This document shows positions 63,184 through 64,000 of a stretch of 64,000 nt of DNA, piece after piece. Made by a program: the position numbers and the translations under genes. The notes under the pieces were generated by a model, which saw nothing but the letters and a program-made list of their open reading frames with translations, made no database searches and was not told the origin of the DNA. The stretch spans positions 186,001 to 250,000 of the forward strand of contig BMSM01000003.1 in assembly GCA_014649155.1 (NCBI GenBank), read 5' to 3'. The stretch's first letter is position 1; every line of letters starts with the position of its first letter. This DNA is from Streptomyces griseoviridis. GTDB lineage: Bacteria; Actinomycetota; Actinomycetes; Streptomycetales; Streptomycetaceae.

Positions 63184-64000
63184 TCCTCACCGTCACCCCC
63201 AACCCGTCCCTGGACCGCACCTACGAGGTGCCCGCCCTGGACCGCGGCGAGGTCGTCCGCGCCACCGGCGAACGCGTCGACCCCGGCGGCAAGGGCGTCA
63301 ACGTCTCCCGCGCGGTCACCGCCGCCGGCCGCCGCACGGTCGCGGTCCTGCCGCTCGGCGGCGCCCCCGGCGCGCTCGTCGCCGCGCTGCTCGACGCGCA
63401 GGGCATCGAGGTCGCCGCGGTGCCGGTGGCCGGCGCCACCCGCTCCAACATCGCCCTCGCCGAGGCGGACGGCGTCCTGACGAAGATCAACGCGCCCGGC
63501 CCCGAGCTGTCGGCCGCCGAACGGGAGGCGCTCCTGGAGACCGTACGGTCCCGCTCGCGCGACGCCGACTGGATCGCCTGCTGCGGCAGCCTGCCGCGCG
63601 GCCTCGCCCCCTCCTGGTACGCCGAGCTGGTCGCCCGCGCCCACGCGGCCGGCGTCCGGATCGCCCTGGACACCTCCGGACCGGCGCTGCTGCGGGCGCT
63701 GCCCGAGCGGCCCGACGTGGTGAAGCCCAACGCCGCCGAGCTGGCGGAGGCGGTCGGCCGGCCGCTGGCGACCGTGGGTGACGCGGCGCGGGCGGCCGGA
63801 GAGCTGCGGGAGCGGGGCGCGCGGGCGGTGCTGGCGAGCCTCGGCGCCGACGGCCAGCTCCTGGTGTCGGAGGCGGGCACCTGGTTCGGCGCCGCCCCGG
63901 TGGCCGCCGTCCGCAGCAACGTCGGCGCCGGCGACGCCTCGCTCGCCGGGTTCCTGGCCGCGGGCGGCACCGGACCGGAGGCGCTGGCCTCGGCGGTCGC
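63180..64000 (+). CDS. fruK: 1-phosphofructokinase, C-terminus beyond window
   Basis: GTG 63180 overlaps the DeoR stop (GTGA); 273 codons are visible and the frame runs off the right edge. PfkB-family features: ILTVTPNPSLDRTY at the N-terminus, VDPGGKGVNVSRAV (substrate GG motif), VKPNAAELAEAVG, and the catalytic signature SNVGAGDASLAGFLA with GAGD. It makes fructose 1,6-bisphosphate from fructose 1-phosphate. A PTS transporter gene (fruA) probably follows outside the window. Confidence 0.9.
   Translation, partial: MILTVTPNPSLDRTYEVPALDRGEVVRATGERVDPGGKGVNVSRAVTAAGRRTVAVLPLGGAPGALVAALLDAQGIEVAAVPVAGATRSNIALAEADGVLTKINAPGPELSAAEREALLETVRSRSRDADWIACCGSLPRGLAPSWYAELVARAHAAGVRIALDTSGPALLRALPERPDVVKPNAAELAEAVGRPLATVGDAARAAGELRERGARAVLASLGADGQLLVSEAGTWFGAAPVAAVRSNVGAGDASLAGFLAAGGTGPEALASAV

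Overview
The window is high-G+C actinobacterial DNA and almost certainly Streptomyces. It has GTG and TTG starts, WhiB and hrdD-type sigma genes, pSAM2-type conjugation genes and strong third-position G/C. Two mobile elements sit side by side in one tRNA-Arg gene (anticodon CCU, minus strand, 52371-52443), and ordinary chromosome lies to the right. A 44-bp identical block at 11623-11666 and 52370-52413 marks the shared attachment site.

Region 1 (1-11666) is the right part of an actinomycete integrative and conjugative element (AICE). Its left end lies outside the window. The first 2.7 kb is visibly A+T-richer cargo, with a HEPN-domain protein cut by the window edge, an HTH-containing protein and a small membrane protein. 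The backbone follows: an anti-sigma-like ATPase, a Nudix hydrolase, a KorSA-like GntR repressor, a TraB/FtsK-type DNA translocase, Spd-like small membrane proteins, a rolling-circle RepSA initiator that seems to start at ATC, Xis and Int. A 14-bp operator recurs at five promoters or gene starts and ties the backbone into one regulon.

Region 2 (11623-52413) is an apparently complete siphovirus-type prophage of about 40.8 kb. In order it has a tyrosine integrase, an immunity region (XRE repressor, Cro-like and excisionase-like proteins), a long overlapping early operon and a late region. The early operon holds a RecE-like nuclease, an annealing-protein candidate, a duplicated zinc-knuckle/HTH protein, an ADP-ribosyltransferase-like protein, a replication gene with iterons inside it and a WhiB protein. 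Next comes a self-contained cassette of membrane proteins with its own divergent regulator, then a lipoprotein. The late region has terminase, a portal-MuF fusion, protease, capsid, connectors, tail tube, G/GT chaperones made by -1 frameshifting at GGGAAAC, tape measure, tail tip, amidase and holin-like proteins. Small zinc-ribbon and HTH genes end the prophage.

Region 3 (52444-64000) is chromosome: a secreted M6-type metalloprotease, TetR plus MFS exporter, MarR plus a LigB-type dioxygenase, a GNAT acetyltransferase, hrdD with a sigma-R-type promoter, a TetR with a repetitive N-terminus, a WYL regulator, and the start of a fructose operon (DeoR regulator plus 1-phosphofructokinase, cut by the right edge). 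From memory this order resembles the hrdD region of S. coelicolor.
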